DNA of 64,000 bases from Zygaena filipendulae (lineage: Eukaryota; Arthropoda; Insecta; Lepidoptera; Zygaenidae): NCBI GenBank assembly GCA_907165275.2, contig OU015673.1:821001-885000 (forward strand). The letters run 5' to 3'. Each line of letters opens with the position of its first letter. The first letter of the stretch is position 1. The translations under genes were made by a program, and so were the position numbers. The notes below the pieces were generated by a model. The model did not search any database and had not been told where the DNA came from. It saw only the letters and a list, made by a program, of their open reading frames with translations. Shown piece after piece: positions 22,644-37,600 of the stretch.

Positions 22644-25600
22644 CTGAACACGTGATTTAGTGGTTTGGTCGAGTTAGACAAGTTGACAATCTACGTTCCT
22701 TACAGCTATAGAAAACTAAGACGTATATTGTCCATACAAAATATACGTTTTTCAGTTAAGGCGGATAATAATAATAACGTATATTTAAAAGTTCAGAAAA
22801 AGAATTTTATATTATGAGGAGAGAAATTTAACTGTCATAAAAATTAAATATACTGTAAGAGCTTCCACATGAAAAGCCTGGCATAACATATTTGTTGGGA
22901 CCACATTTATGTCATTTATGATTAAAGTAAATAAAAAATATTGTTTTTAAACTTATTATGAAAGTTTAATTATTCATACTATCTTGTAAATTTCTTACTT
23001 GGTAAAAATGAATAAAAAAATAAATAAAAAATCACTACATAGTATAAAATAAAGTGGTTTCCCGCTGTCTGTCCCTATGTATGCTTAGATCTTAAAAACT
23101 ACGCAACGGATTTTGATGCGGTTTTTTTAATAGATAGAGTGATTCAAGAGGAAGGTTAATACGTTTGGTTTATCCTGGAATCCCCGCGGGAACTCCGAAA
23201 TTACCGCGGTTGAAATCGCGTGGGACAGCTGATGAAAAATTAAAAAAATATTCTTCCTAGATGTGTTATCAAAATGTCAAGATGTCGGTTAATTGTTTTG
23301 CAAAAATAGTAAAATAATAACCACTCTCTATTCATAAATAATACCTACAGCACAGATAATAATATAATACTATACTAGTGCGTACAGACAGAAGGTACGC
23401 CACTAACATAGTAGTAGACAATTTGAACCAGTTCCTTAATCCTTTCGGCGATGAGGCACAGCGTCAAATTGAACCTCCACAATGAAGGTTCCTTGTCTCC
23501 CAGAAGGTTCTGGAACGGCTCGTAGGAACAATCCAGCATTCTGGAAACAACCCATACATCAATTTATATAGTCTAGTCGATAGCCCGCGGTTTCACCCGC
23601 ATTAATTTCGGAGTTTCAGCGGGAATTCCGGGGCAAAAAGTACCCTATGACCTTCTCAGTATACGGAGAGAAATCAATCAGACCGCAGAGGTTTTGGTCG
23701 CCCTTCGTTGCCCGAAGGATATGTTGGCGACACAATATCAGTGACCAGCAGGCGCAGTGACCGACCCCGTGCGGTGTCAATAATGTGCAAACTACGGGAG
23801 AGTATACTGACCAAATATGGCGCCCAACCGAACAGCGGTAGCAGAGATACTGTTGACCAATCTTCGGTGGGGAAATTTTCGGTCACGAACTTTACAGAAC
23901 AAGCCCCTATTTTTAACGGACTTCCAAAAAGGAGGAGGTTCTATGTTCGATTGTATGTATGTTTTTTTTTTTTTTTTTTTTATGTATGTTCACCGATTAC
24001 TCGAAGACGGTTGGACTGATTTGGAAAATTCTTTTTTTGTTTGAAAGGGTTTATTCAGCCTATTTTTAAGATAAGATAAGATAAACTTTATTCAGCAAGA
24101 ACAAACACATACACCACGCAACAAACACTTTACAATATAAAGGTACAAAATAAAATTAATATGATATGGTGCAGTGCCTTGCTAAAAGGGATACTCATTA
24201 TCGGCGAGAGGGTAGTTTCATTAAAAATAACAGTTGTTTCCCGCCGTCGAATGGCGGTGGTAGTAAGTTCGTTCCCCCGCTCCACTCCATTGCCCGACTC
24301 GTCTTTGTTAGAACTTGTTATAAAATGCGGGTATTTATTTATTTATTTATTTATTGGGCTCACAAAACAGGTAACAATCGGAATATTGACTAAAATTATA
24401 ATATAAAGTTGTAGAGCTAGACTGTTACCACAGACATGTGGGCACAGCATGGTAAACGCAGTTATTAAATAAAAATAAAAAGCTGTTAGGTCGTTAAAAT
24501 AAAACTTAAAGTTATGTTAGTACTGTTAAAATAAAATAAAAAATAGAGAAGAAGGAAACAATCAGAGCAGAGAGGAACGAACCGGGATCATGCATTTTTT
24601 TATGGTTGCTTTAAAAACGTTATGACGTGGGTCAAAGATATCAACAGCAACATCATTAGACATATCGTTGTACAAACGGCACATTCGGACAATGGGATTG
24701 TAGTAAGATGTGTTGTTTTTGTAGACATCAAGTTTAAAGGGGAGGGGCTTTCTGCTAGTGTGCCTGGTATTGAAGTTGAGACTGCGAAGTAAGGAAGGGG
24801 AATAAAAACTAGAATGTATTAACTTATGAAGGAAAAGTAGATCAAATTGTTTTCGTCTTATGTATAGTGGTGTAATTTTAAATTTGTGCAGTCTATCCCT
24901 ATAATTAACTAATTTGCGTCCCATACCATATCTGTAGCTGAGAAATTTGAGAAATTTTCTTTGCACTCTTTCAATCGTGTCCGAGTGTACCCTGTAACAT
25001 GGGGACCATATAACAGAGCCATATTCCAGGACGCTTCTCACCATAGCATTAAATATAGTGACCAAGCTTTGATGTCTCTTAAAACTGGCGGAAGATCTAA
25101 TTAGAAAACCCAGAAGACGAAAAGCTTTGTTGGTTATATGGTAATAGTGGTCTCGGAAAGATAGCCTTTCGTCAAATATTATACCCAGGTCTTTAGCAAC
25201 CTGCCTCCTCTGCAGCTGCTGTCCATCCAGACTATACAGATGCGTTGTTTTTATCCGTTTGTTTGTAAAAGTAATTACGAAACACTTGTCAGTACTGAGA
25301 TACATGTGATTTTGGTGACACCATCGAGAAATCGTATGCAAATCTTGTTGAAGGGCATTAGCCGCCTCAGCTCCATCTATAGCCCTGAATATCTTAAGAT
25401 CATCAGCGTATACTAGACATGGGCTATGTACTTTCTGAATGAGGTCATTAATGAAGATAATGAAGAGCAGTGGACCTAAATGAGACCCCTGGGGGACTCC
25501 GGACGTGATGGGTATTGCCGATGAAGTAACTCCTTTAATAGTTACCAACTGACTCCTACGACTGAGATAAGATTGGATCCAACGCAACAGACTACCGTGG

Positions 25601-28600
25601 ACACCGTAGATGGCAAGCTTTCGGCAAAGAAGAATGTGATCAACCTTGTCAAACGCTTTCTTGAAGTCGGTGTAAATTGAATCCACCTGACCGGTCTTTG
25701 CAAATACGCCACACAAAAAGTTCTTATATTCCAATAAGTTAGTGACAGTTGATCTATGCTTGACGAAGCCATGCTGCTGATTTGAGATTAACGGTTCAAC
25801 ATTATGGTATAGATGATCGTAGACGACGGATTCAAACACTTTGGGTATCGATGAAAGAATGCTTATAGGTCTATAGTTCTCACATTTTGAAATGTCACCC
25901 GACTTATGGATGGGAACTATGTGAGCAACTTTCCAAACGGCTGGGAAAGTACCAGCGCTTAGAGACTTATTGAAAAGGAATGTTAAGGGCACGCTGAGCT
26001 CCACCGCACAAGCTTTAAGAAATGAAGCGGGGATACCATCTGGTCCAGCTCCCTTGTTCGGGTCAAGTTTTTTCAACTTACTAAGAACGCACTTAGAATT
26101 TAGACACACAGAATTAAGAACACTGTTGGGCCCATCAAGGCTGTCTATATTTAGATTTGCAGAGGGGAAGTCCTCAAAAACCGAACCAAAATAGCTAGAA
26201 AACAGTTCAGCAATACCTGTAGGGTCGCTAGCAGAAAGACTTTCGAAGGTCATAGTCCGTGGAATACTCTTTTGATCTTTCCTATTATTGACGAACTTCC
26301 AAAATAATTTAATATTGTTACCTAAGGAGCCTTCCACAGAAGTAAGGAATGATGAAAAGTCTGTGTCAATCAGCTTCTTGCATCTCTTACGTAGCATTGA
26401 ATATGTATCGTAGTCGCGTGGATTGCAATATTTTCTGTAGCGGCAATGATATTTATTTTTTTCTTTTAGACATTTCATTAATGCAGGCGTGTACCACACT
26501 GGAAGTTTACTGTTATTACATCTAACCAAAGGTGTGTGCCTAGATATCAACTCCGACATGGTTACATAGAAGTTTTCTACTGCTTGATTTATATCTGCGT
26601 TGAGTTTACTATCCCAATCCACACCATTCAGATCATTTTTTAATTGTTCATAGTTACATTTCATAAAATTGTACCTCTTTACACATGTGCGCTTGGACCT
26701 AGCTGTTTGTTTGATATCTGATAGCATAACTAGCAAAGGGGGATGATGTTTATCAATGCGAGAAAGTGGGTCAGTTCTAGAGACGCTCAAGGAACCAAAA
26801 TTAGCCAATACCAGATCTAGAAGATGATTATTGTCATTATAAACTCCATTAAACTGCTGCAAGTCACACAACTGCAAAGTATCGCATAGTAGACGGCATT
26901 TTAAGTTGCACGCTGTTTGCGGAATCAATACACCATCCTCCTGAGTCCAGGTGAGATAGGGGGTGTTGAAGTCGCCTATAATTAGAAATCTCTCATTGTC
27001 GTCAGCATTTAACATTATATTGTGAATGTTGTCATAAAATTTTTTCAGACTAGTATTGTCCATTTCAGGAGGAAGATAACACAAGCAAAGATTAATAGAT
27101 AGCCCATTAGACGTGTTGCTGTTGATTGTTACCCACACATCCTCAAAATCACTTTCCCAGGTCGTTCGCCTTACTACATCAATATTATCTTTGACAGCAA
27201 TTAAAACTCCACCTCCGTCCATCTTTTAGCCGGACAACCCGTGGCATCGGCAGCAGACATATCGTGGGACATATCGTCGCAAGACATATCTGCGATTTCA
27301 CTGTTTAATTCGTCATACAGCACACGAACCGGAGTGCAATCATTTCTGCGGCGTGTGACATTGTTGCAGGAACCGCACTTCCAAGTGCGCATGAGTTCTT
27401 GCAGATGTTTTTTATAGTATGCCGTTTTAATGTTAAGGCATTGGTGATGATATGTGCCTTTACACGCTGCACATTTCAGCAGATCCTCAGGTTCAGTTGG
27501 GCGGTTGCACCCCAAGCAGTTCATGTTTACAATCATCAAAAGCACATACCTATTTCGGACACCACTTACCAATGCTTTTCTTAATTATACATAAACAGTC
27601 ATTCGTACTGTATAGGCAGGAATAAAGAAATCAATTTATTATGTTCATAGAGATTTCCAGGATACGGGCACGAGATGAACGGTTAGGAACAGTACCTAAT
27701 CATTTGCGAGGGCAATTTAGCGTAGGTAATTTGTTTATTGTTATAGTATTATAATTTCTGTGCCAAGAATCGACTTTCAATAGTCACTGCTCTTCCCCCC
27801 GAAGCGACGCTGGATTTGGAATCCGCCCTCAACGAGAAATGTGTGACAATGCGTACAAAATAAAAATAATTATAACATATAATATTTTTTGGTAGGTATC
27901 AACTTTTGGTATCCCTTGCTGCCTATCGCAGTTAAATACGAAATAAAATGAGGGGATTTAACACGGCTTATAATGTATCTTTCTCTCCACACTCATAGTT
28001 TACCCCCGTGACGTCAGTCAAAGCAATTAAGCATCTCACTACTCATTCTGATTGTTGTAATAATCTCTGCAAAGGTCACTTGTCTTGCTTACGGAGACAA
28101 TTTTATCAATTTACCAACCACCCGCAGAACTTCAAAGTTATAGTGCACTAAAACAGGTCAATATGCAAACGTTCGAACGAAACTCCACTAGCTAGAACAC
28201 ACGCAGGTATTGTCAATCCATGCACAGATAAATTAGTTTTATTTCAACAGTTTATATGAGGAATAAAATTTTAAAACCACGGAACACAAAATAACGCGAC
28301 TGCCTTGCACACGGTATGCACGGTATGCGTAAGCGACGGTTCATTGTTACTTTGTGTTCGGTTCAGTGCAGTTATAGTGTCGCAACAGTGTCGTTTCAAT
28401 CTAGAGTGGCTATAGTGATTACGTGTGCTGTGTCATCTGATTGTTTCCAGAGGTTTGCTTAAGTCGGGAGCACGGGCAGTGGAGGTGAGCGTTCATGCAT
28501 TGTAAAGGGTACCCATTAAACCTACACCTGGGTCGCAAGTCCCAGGCACTGCTCCGTGTTCCCTACGGATATTTGGTATGCTGTACAACTTATATGTTGG

Positions 28601-31600
28601 TGCAATTCGTTGTAATAGTTTCTAGTTCATTCTAGATGTGTCGCTCAGCTAATAGTCTCGGTCATACCTGCCTTCAATTACTTTATGTTATGTTATCATC
28701 ATCAGTTAGTCAGCTATCCTTTACAATAGCAGATAACTATCTGCTGTTATCTGCTACTATACTATATTCATTCTTTATTCTACATACTCATATTTACTAT
28801 TGGTGATATACTATTTGTACTACAGTACTAAACTTCAGCTGCCCACCCATTGATTAAGATAAGATAAGACTATTGTCCTTCTCTGCAGATATCCCTGACA
28901 ATATCTATGCAAAATTTCGTGGTAATCGGTTGAGCCGTTTAGCCGTGAAAGCGTAACAAACAAACTCACTTTCGCATTTATAATATTAGTAAGGATTTAT
29001 GGATCAATCATCAATTGTATTCAGTATGCATTATATTGTAAAATAATACATAATGCATGGTTGCAATACTAGGCAATATCGTGGATTCGACGACCAATCA
29101 CTACGCGGTATTGGTAAGATTAATTCAGTTCAATCTGCTCGGTTAATAACCAGTTTAATTAGGTAGATGCAAACGTAATTTATTATTGTTATTACTAGCT
29201 GTGCCCCGCGGTTTCACCCGCGGTAATTTCGGAGTTCCCGCGGGAATCGCGGGATAAAAGTACCCTATGTCCTTCTGTTTACCCCTTCTCTGTAACGTGC
29301 ATGCCAAAATCATGACATGGTGACAGCGGTGCTCGTAAATTAATCAGAATTCGTGTTATCGAGCGGTGAAAGTGGTGAATTTTAGTTGTTAAATACACAA
29401 CGGTCGCTTTAAGTAAACAAAACAATACGTTGCAATGGAACACGCGCGGCCACCGGCGGAATTATGTTTAGAAGGTGGTCCATCCAATCGATCCGAGGCG
29501 TGGCGAAAATGGCTACGTCAGTTTAAAGTTTTTCTAAAGGCTTCAGGAGTACACAAAGAATCGAGCGATGTACAAGCAAGTTTAATGATCAATCTAATTG
29601 GATCTGAGGGGTATGACATTTTTACTACTTTTAAGTTTACCTCCGACGAAGAAAAAGAAAATATAGACATTATCATAAATAAATTTAACACGCACTTTGG
29701 AACTAAGTGCAATACCACCGTGGTGCGATTCAAATTTTTCACAAGATGTCAGGAAGCCAACGAAAACATCGATGATTACGTAACCGCCCTTAAACTTTTA
29801 AGTCAGCGCTGTGAATTCGAACAGTTAGAGGATAGTTTGTTGCGTGATCGGATCGTGTGTGGTGTTAAAGACTCCGCCGTACGCGACCGATTACTGCGAA
29901 CGGACGACTTGACACTGGATAAAGCGATAAAAATCTGTCAAGCAAATGAAATATCCAGCGACGGCGAGAAACAGATCGAAGGAGTCAAGACTGAACCAGC
30001 GAAATGTTCATCAGTGGATAGCGTTAATTGGAGAGGACGGCGAAACGCGAACCGCGGTAACCTGGGCTCGCGACCGAGGAGCGCCGGGGGCCGTGGGCGC
30101 GGCGCGGCGAGCGGCGGCTGGCGCGGCGGCGCGGGCGTGGGGCGCGGCGCGAGCGGCGGCTGGCGCGGCAGCGCGGACGTGGGGAGCGGCGCGAGCGGCG
30201 AGGGGCCGGGGCGCGGCGCGCGGGCGTGCGCGGCGTGCGCTTCAGTACACTGCGACGGAAGTGATAGTTGTATTGCGCGAAAAGTGAAGTGTTACACCTG
30301 TGGCGCAACCGGTCACTATAAAATTATGTGTCCCATGCGCCGATCGAGAAGGGTATATGAGCTGCGTGAGGACTGTCGGGATGACGATGGTGAGGATGAT
30401 TTATACTACATTTCATCTCTCGATAGTGTGGAGATGAACGTGGAAACGAGTGTCTCAAAGTGGAATGAAACACTTTATTTATCAGGTAACGGCGTTGCAC
30501 ATAGTTTTAAATTAGACACCGGCTCTGACCTTAACGTATTGTCAAAAAATAATTATATAAAACTGGGCTTGTCTCTTTCTGCCCTCGCTCCCGACAGCAC
30601 TCGCGCACAATCGTTTTGCGGTAACTATTTATCACTATTAGGCTCGTGTATGATAGACTGGATTCATAAAAATAAACAATACAAATTAAAATTTGTCATA
30701 TACGATCAAAACTGTCAAAGTATTTTAGGTAAACATGCTTTAGAAAGAATTGGCCTGATTAAAAGAGTTTATTCATTAAATATGGAAAATTATGAAGAGC
30801 TGTTTCAGGGACTAGGCAAACTACCGGGCACATACAGTATCTCTATCGAAAGTAACGCAAGCTCTTGTATCTGCCCTGTCAGAAAAATACCTTTGGGAGT
30901 GCGCGACCAGCTTAAGGAGGAGTTGCTGCGCATGGAGAAACTCGGAGTAATAAGGAAAGTGTATCACCCAACGTCATGGGTAAATGGCATCGTTATTGTA
31001 GCCAAAAAAGATGGCAGCCTTAGAGTGTGTCTAGATCCGCGTCCACTTAATCGTGTGATTAGGCGACAACACTACGCGTTGCCCACACTTACGGAAATAG
31101 CTACTAAATTAAAAGGAGCGCGGTACTTTAGTAAATTAGACGCAAAATCTGGCTTCTGGATGGTACAGCTGGATGAGCGCAGCGCTGACCTGTGCACCTT
31201 CGGAACACCGTTCGGCCGATACCAATACCTGCGAATGCCATACGGCATTAACTCTGCGTCGGAGGTGTTTCATGCCAAGATAAGACAACTGCTGGAAGAC
31301 CTGGACGGTGTTGACTCATTCATCGATGACGTAATCGTCTGGGGGGCCACAGAGGACCAACATGACCAACGGCTCAGAGCTCTTCTCGACCGAGCAAAAC
31401 AGGTAGGCATAAAATTCAACAGAGAAAAGTGTGAGTTTGGCGTCAAGGAGGTAACATATTTAGGACACACGTTTAGCGCTGATGGGATGAAAATAGACAG
31501 CTCGAAAGTAAAGGCGATTACGCAAATGCCTTATCCATCTGATCGTTCATCCTTGGAAAGGTTCCTCGGTATGGTAAACTATGTAAACAAATTTATTCCC

Positions 31601-34600
31601 AATCACTCAGACAGAGTAGCACCACTGCGTAACCTATTGAAAAAGGGTAACGAATGGCGCTGGAGTGAGTGTGAGGAGCGCTTGGTCGACGAGCTGAAGC
31701 GTGCGCTGACCGACTCACCCGTCCTGGCGCTGTACGAGGCGCGCGAGCCCGCCGTGCTGTCGGTGGACGCGAGCGCGCGCGCACTCGGCGCCGTGCTGTT
31801 GCAAGGCGGCCGCCCCGTCGAGTTCGCCTCCGCTACGCTCACTGACACACAACAAAGGTACGCGCAGATTGAGAAGGAAATGTTGGCTATAGTCTTCGCA
31901 GCGGAAAGGTTCCACCAGTACATTTTCGGTAAAAGCGACGTAGTCGTGGAGACTGACCATAAGCCTCTAGAAGCACTATTTAAGAAATCACTGGACTCCG
32001 TACCCGCTAGGCTACAGCGCATGATGCTTCGTGTCCAACGCTACGACCTTCGAGTTCAATACAAGCCCGGAAAATATATGTTCGTGGCGGATACATTGTC
32101 CAGAGCTCCACTGCCTGAGGTACTGAACAGTAAGGTTTCCGAGGAGCTCAAAGAACAAACATGCTTTCTCATCCGGAACCTAAGATTCAGCAGTGACCGG
32201 TTACAAGTAATTAAATCGCACACTGAACACGACGAAGAGTGCCAAACGCTAATAAATTATATAAATAATGGGTGGCCCACCAATAAATACGAGACGAAGG
32301 AGTGTGTCCGCCGGCACTGGAGCTACAGAGAGTGTTTTGAACATGCTGATGGAATCATACTTGTAAATAACCTAGTATTCATTCCAAAAACTCTTCGATC
32401 AGAAATGTTAAGCCGAGTGCACGAGGGGCACCTCGGCATCGATAGATGCAAGCGTCGAGCGCGAGACGTAATGTACTGGGCGGGGATGTCGCGAGACGTG
32501 GAGAGCACCGTGCGGGGGTGCGCGGTGTGCGCGGAGCTCACACCGCGGCCCCAACGTGAACCCATCATTGCACACCACATACCCGCATTACCGTGGGCGA
32601 AAATAGGCTCCGATATCTTTCAAATCAACAAAAAATATTTTCTACTGCTTGTTGATTATTTTTCTAATTTTGTCGAAGTGTGCCCACTGGTAAGCATAAC
32701 ATCGAAACAAGTCATACTGGCGATGAAAGACCAGTTCGCTCGACATGGCATTCCCAGGGAGCTAGTGTCCGATAATGGCCCCGCGTATGCATCTAAAGAA
32801 TTCAAGATGTTTACAGAGAGGTGGGGATTCAAACACACAACATCATCACCTAATTATCCCCAATCAAATGGTCGGAGTGAGCGCGCCGTACGTACAATAA
32901 AAACACTTTTAGCAAAGTCGGCTCGCTCCGATGAAGATTTTTATATAAGCTTGCTTAACTACAGGTCAGCCCCGAGAGATGGCGTGGCGAGTCCCGCGCA
33001 ACTCCTAATGGGCCGTCGGGTAAACACGCGACTTCCGTGCCACGACAAAAAACTAATGCCGGCAAGAGACAATGCATCCGACTATAGGAATCTAATTCGG
33101 AATCAAAACCGAAATAAACAATGGTACGATGCCCGAGCTCGACCACTCCCCGAACTGGCCATGGGAGACGACGTAGTGGCATTAGAAGGATCACGGCGCG
33201 AGCGAGCACGCGTCGTGGGGACCGCTCCGGAGCCACGCTCCTACTTTGTAGTGGATAGCTCGGGAAGAGTATTGCGTAGAAATCGCAAACACCTCATCAA
33301 GCTTAGCGCTCCAGTGTCGAGAACCGTGGGCTCACCGCAACACGCAACAGCTGTGGATGACTTCACCTCAGATCACATAGGCACCAGCCCAACTCCTAAT
33401 GAATCAGAGCGACAGGAAGTACGCCCGGATCGCGATGAGGAAAATCTGCTATTTCCACACTCTCCTCAAATAGCACCAAGTAAAAGCAGGGAAAGGGCAG
33501 CTGCAACGGCAGCTAAAGAGAAACTCAAAAACTTCTTCTGCCAAAAATGAAGATTAATTTATATAATCCTGTCTGTTAGAACCCTGAAACCCATGATTTG
33601 AAAGTTCAACTCCGTTGAAATAAGACGTGTCCACGCAGTGTGCAGTGTGTAGCCAGTTTATTAAGACCCCTGCCTTACGGCGTTAGTGCAAAGAATCAGT
33701 GTCTGATTCCGCCGGACACTCCGATACGCCGACCTGGCATCCTGACCCATCGCTTACGACCTAAGTACAGGCGGCCGGTGTCTCGCACGACTGGTTATTG
33801 ATTCGTAACTATACCCTCGCATTTACTTACCTATTATCAAATAAAAAGTAAACAACATTTTTATCAATATGAGTAAAAATTGCGCTGCCTGCTGCAAAAC
33901 AATAACAACCTCTCAACGCATGCAATGCACGAAATGCGTCAGTTCATATCACCACATTTGTGTCAACATCAACGACCCACGCAAACTTGCTGACAACTTC
34001 AAAGCTGACTGGGTCTGCCCAGCTTGTCAAAGCAAACAACCAAAAAAAGGGAACTCGAACACCCCAGTGCGAGCTCCCGCCGGGTCGGAAGACTCCATCG
34101 CCAACATGGATGCAAATGTCACACTGCGTACCCAAAACCGAAGGGTCCCCTCGCCTCTTGTATCCACTGAGGTGAGTGTAGCCCCCGATGTGTTGACATC
34201 ACTCACCACAGAGATCAAGTTAATGCGACAGGATATGTCCGAAATGAATGAGCACCTACATAATCTCGCCTCGTCATACATACAATGTAATGAGCGTCTA
34301 GATGAATATTACGGCCGTTTCAATGCATTGGAAAGTCGGATCCGAACGCTTGAAGATTGTGAAGTAGGAAATGAGGTTCTTCGGCAGAAGGTTACCCAGC
34401 TTGAAGAGCAGCTCAACACGCAAGCTCAGAGCCGACTGCGTAATGAGATAGAAATTGTGGGTGTAAATGAATGTCCTAATGAGAGCAAAATGCACATAGT
34501 GCTTACCGCTGCGTTAAAGATGGGTGTCAACATGACGGAGAATGACTTGGATCGTGTTGAGAGAGTTGGAGCCAAAAAAATTGATTCAACAGATGGGGGT

Positions 34601-37600
34601 AGCATGCCACGGCCTTTGGTGGTAAAGTTCGTTCGTCATGCCAAGCGAAATGAGTTCCTCAAGGCAGCCAAAAGCAGGCGGAATATGTCTACTGCATTAA
34701 TAGATGTGGGTGGTCCCACGAGGAAGTTGTTCTTCAATGAAAGACTGACAAAATCAAACAGGCAGTTATTTCGTGAGGCTAGAGCCCAGTCGAAAAGCGC
34801 CGGATTCAAATACTGCTGGACAAGAAATGGCACTATTCTCACGCGTAAGAAGGCAGGCTGTCCGGAGATCGTCATCAGAAGAGTGGAAAACCTCGAACAA
34901 TGCTTTGGGACCAGTTCTGAAATCCCCAGTAATGAAGAGTGTCATCCTGCCGCCTGCACCGGAGGACCAGCACTACAGAGGCAAATTTCGGCCGAATGAA
35001 CAGTTAACATGTATTCGCTCGCCATTTCGTTTATGTTTATGTTTTTATTTGCTTCCTTTGTGGTTCACTTTGTACTTATACACGCAACTACATCACAAAA
35101 ACAAACTACACTCACAAGACACACTATCTATCCACACAATAAATACTGGTTTCCCTATGGTAGGTGTAATATACTTGGTCGTAACTCTAATGAATCTTAT
35201 TCGTATTTTCAGCACAGCTTCTCGGTTTGGAAATGCATTTTTATTTTTATTTTGCAACTACTACAAAGATGGCATTACATGACCTTGTAGACAATATAGA
35301 TCAATCCTTCGTAATTAACTGTCATAAACTAAATACATTAGACCAATGCAAAAATATTCTTACTAATGCACACAATTTTAAGTTGCTTACACTAAACATA
35401 AGGAGTTTGCAAAGTAATTTTGACACTTTCACATTAGCATTAAAAAGTATTGACATAGAATATGATGCTATAGTCCTTACCGAGTGCTGGCTGAGGGAGG
35501 GCTCAATCATCGACCAAGTACCGGGTTACAACTCGTTTAGTACTTCCAAAAATATCAATAGGAGTGGGGGTGTTGTTGTTTATGTAAGGGAGGGTGTTGA
35601 TGCTGCGGCAGTGGAGCCACCGATTGAGGATGCCAACTGTCTTGCTGTAAATATCTCCAATAGAATAATACTGTATGGCATTTATCGATCCCCTTCTTTC
35701 GTAAGTACCGACAATTTTCTGAGTTCTCTGGATAATACCTTAAGTAAATTAGGAAGCAACCTCCATATAATCATAGCCGGAGACATCAATATTGACCTGT
35801 TACGTGATTCAAATAGCAATCAATCGGATTATGTTTGTCTAATGGCCTCCCATGGACTTCTCCCTGCCATCACAAAACCTACCAGAAATAACGCATGTTT
35901 GGATCATATTTTCGTTAAATACAATAATGGCGCGGTGGGCGCAGTCTGTCCTGCTACAATCTCAGACCATGATCTCGCCATGGTTGGCCTCATGCACTAT
36001 ACATCTGAAAAACGAAACCGCTATGTCCTCAAAATTAACTATGCGAGGGTGGCAGATGTGCTGAAAACAGCCGACTGGTCAATTGTGACTGGTGCTTATG
36101 ACGTAGACGTAGCAGCGGAAAACTTTAACCTCCTGGTTACACAGGCGGTGCATAATAATACACGTCCTATTAAGATTAGCCGTTCAAAGTTTAATATTAA
36201 ACCGTGGGTCACGCCGGGGTTGATGAGATGCATGAAACATAGGGATAAATTGCATTTACAGGTGAGAGCTTCGCCGGAAAATCAAATTCTTCGTCTTACT
36301 TATACTAGGTATAGAAACTTTTTTGATAACTTGCTATTCAAAATAAAAAACGAATACCAAAATAAACAGCTAATAGACAGTAAACGGAATCCTTGCAAAC
36401 TCTGGCAATCCATTAAAAGCATTTGTCAAAATCCTAGCCGTAAGAATGATGCTGAGGAGCTTCTCGCTTCAAAGCACAAACCCGACCAGGATATACTTAA
36501 TGATTGCAACGAGTATTTCTCTACAATCGGAAGGAAACTTGCGAATACTATTTTGACTAATACCTCTGAGTCGCAGGCTACACTTGCTGCAAAATATAAA
36601 CCTCCACGGACGGTGTCCAATTCATTTTATATGTACCCAACCGACAGTCTCGAGGTTGACAAGATCATTTCTCATCTTAGGAACGACAGTGCACCAGGTC
36701 TCGATGGGGTGAAGCCGCTGCTAGTAAAGGAGATAAGGGAGATTATTCTGGAACCACTAACCTTCATTTTCAATCAAAGTATGCAGTCGGGTCGCTTTCC
36801 GAATTGTTGGAAAATTGCTGCTGTATCGCCTATTCATAAATACGGGCCCAAAAATGTTCCGACTAACTTCAGACCAATCTCGCTTTTGTCGGTGTTCTCA
36901 AAGATACTTGAGAGAATTGTTAAGGCTAGACTAACCAGTTTTATCGAGAGGAACTCCCTAATCTCAAATCGTCAGTTTGGTTTCAGGCCAGGTAAGTCGA
37001 CAGAGGATGCAGCTATTTTTCTTACCGATCTCATCTCTAGTCATCTTGACAAGGGCGATAAGTGTATAGGTATTTTTCTAGATCTCGCTAAGGCGTTCGA
37101 CACTGTCTCAACCACAATCATGTTAAAAAAGTTGGAGTTTCTCGGTGTTAGAGGCGTGTGTCTGGATTGGTTTGCCAGTTATCTCACAGGACGGACACAA
37201 ATGGTAAAGATTGGCGATTTGGTGAGTGACCCGCTCCCTGTGAGTTTTGGTGTACCCCAGGGTAGCGTCTTGGGCCCTCTGTTATTCACGCTGTATATTA
37301 ACGATATCTTTGACACTTCCATCCCCAATGCAACTGTTATATGTTACGCGGACGATACTGTCCTCTTAGTGAGCGGTAAATCATGGGATGATACCTATTC
37401 TGCAGCTGAGGATGCATTGACGGGGGTCGCTTCTTGGTTAAACCGTAATTTGCTCACTCTAAATGTGGATAAAACAAACTATGTAGCCTTTACTAAAACT
37501 GAAGCCATGTCACCCTCACCTGGAAAAACTATCAAATTTCATACTTGTGTGTTTCAAACTGATAGTGATGTATTGACATTAGTTTCTAACTGCTCTTGTC

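Larger units (their letters stand above)
24334..28310 (-). mobile_element. LINE (CR1/Jockey group), internally deleted
   Basis: The insertion splits the 0.6-kb repeat (24203-24333 and 28322 onward). It has a 3' (AAAT)n tail at 24334-24355, an ORF2 remnant at 24562-27222 and an ORF1 remnant at 27201-27524. About 740 bp of probable 5' untranslated DNA lies at 27573-28310. Short GGTAT flanks may be a target duplication. It lies in intron 9, in the same direction as the host gene. Confidence 0.85.

Noticed and set aside
31603..32022. Long minus-strand frames opposite gag-pol
   Set aside because: They are shadows of the Gypsy frame in GC-rich sequence and match no known domain.
33551..33870. An env gene after gag-pol
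   Set aside because: Only 318 bp separate the gag-pol stop from the LINE ORF1 and no frame or signal/membrane segment is present.
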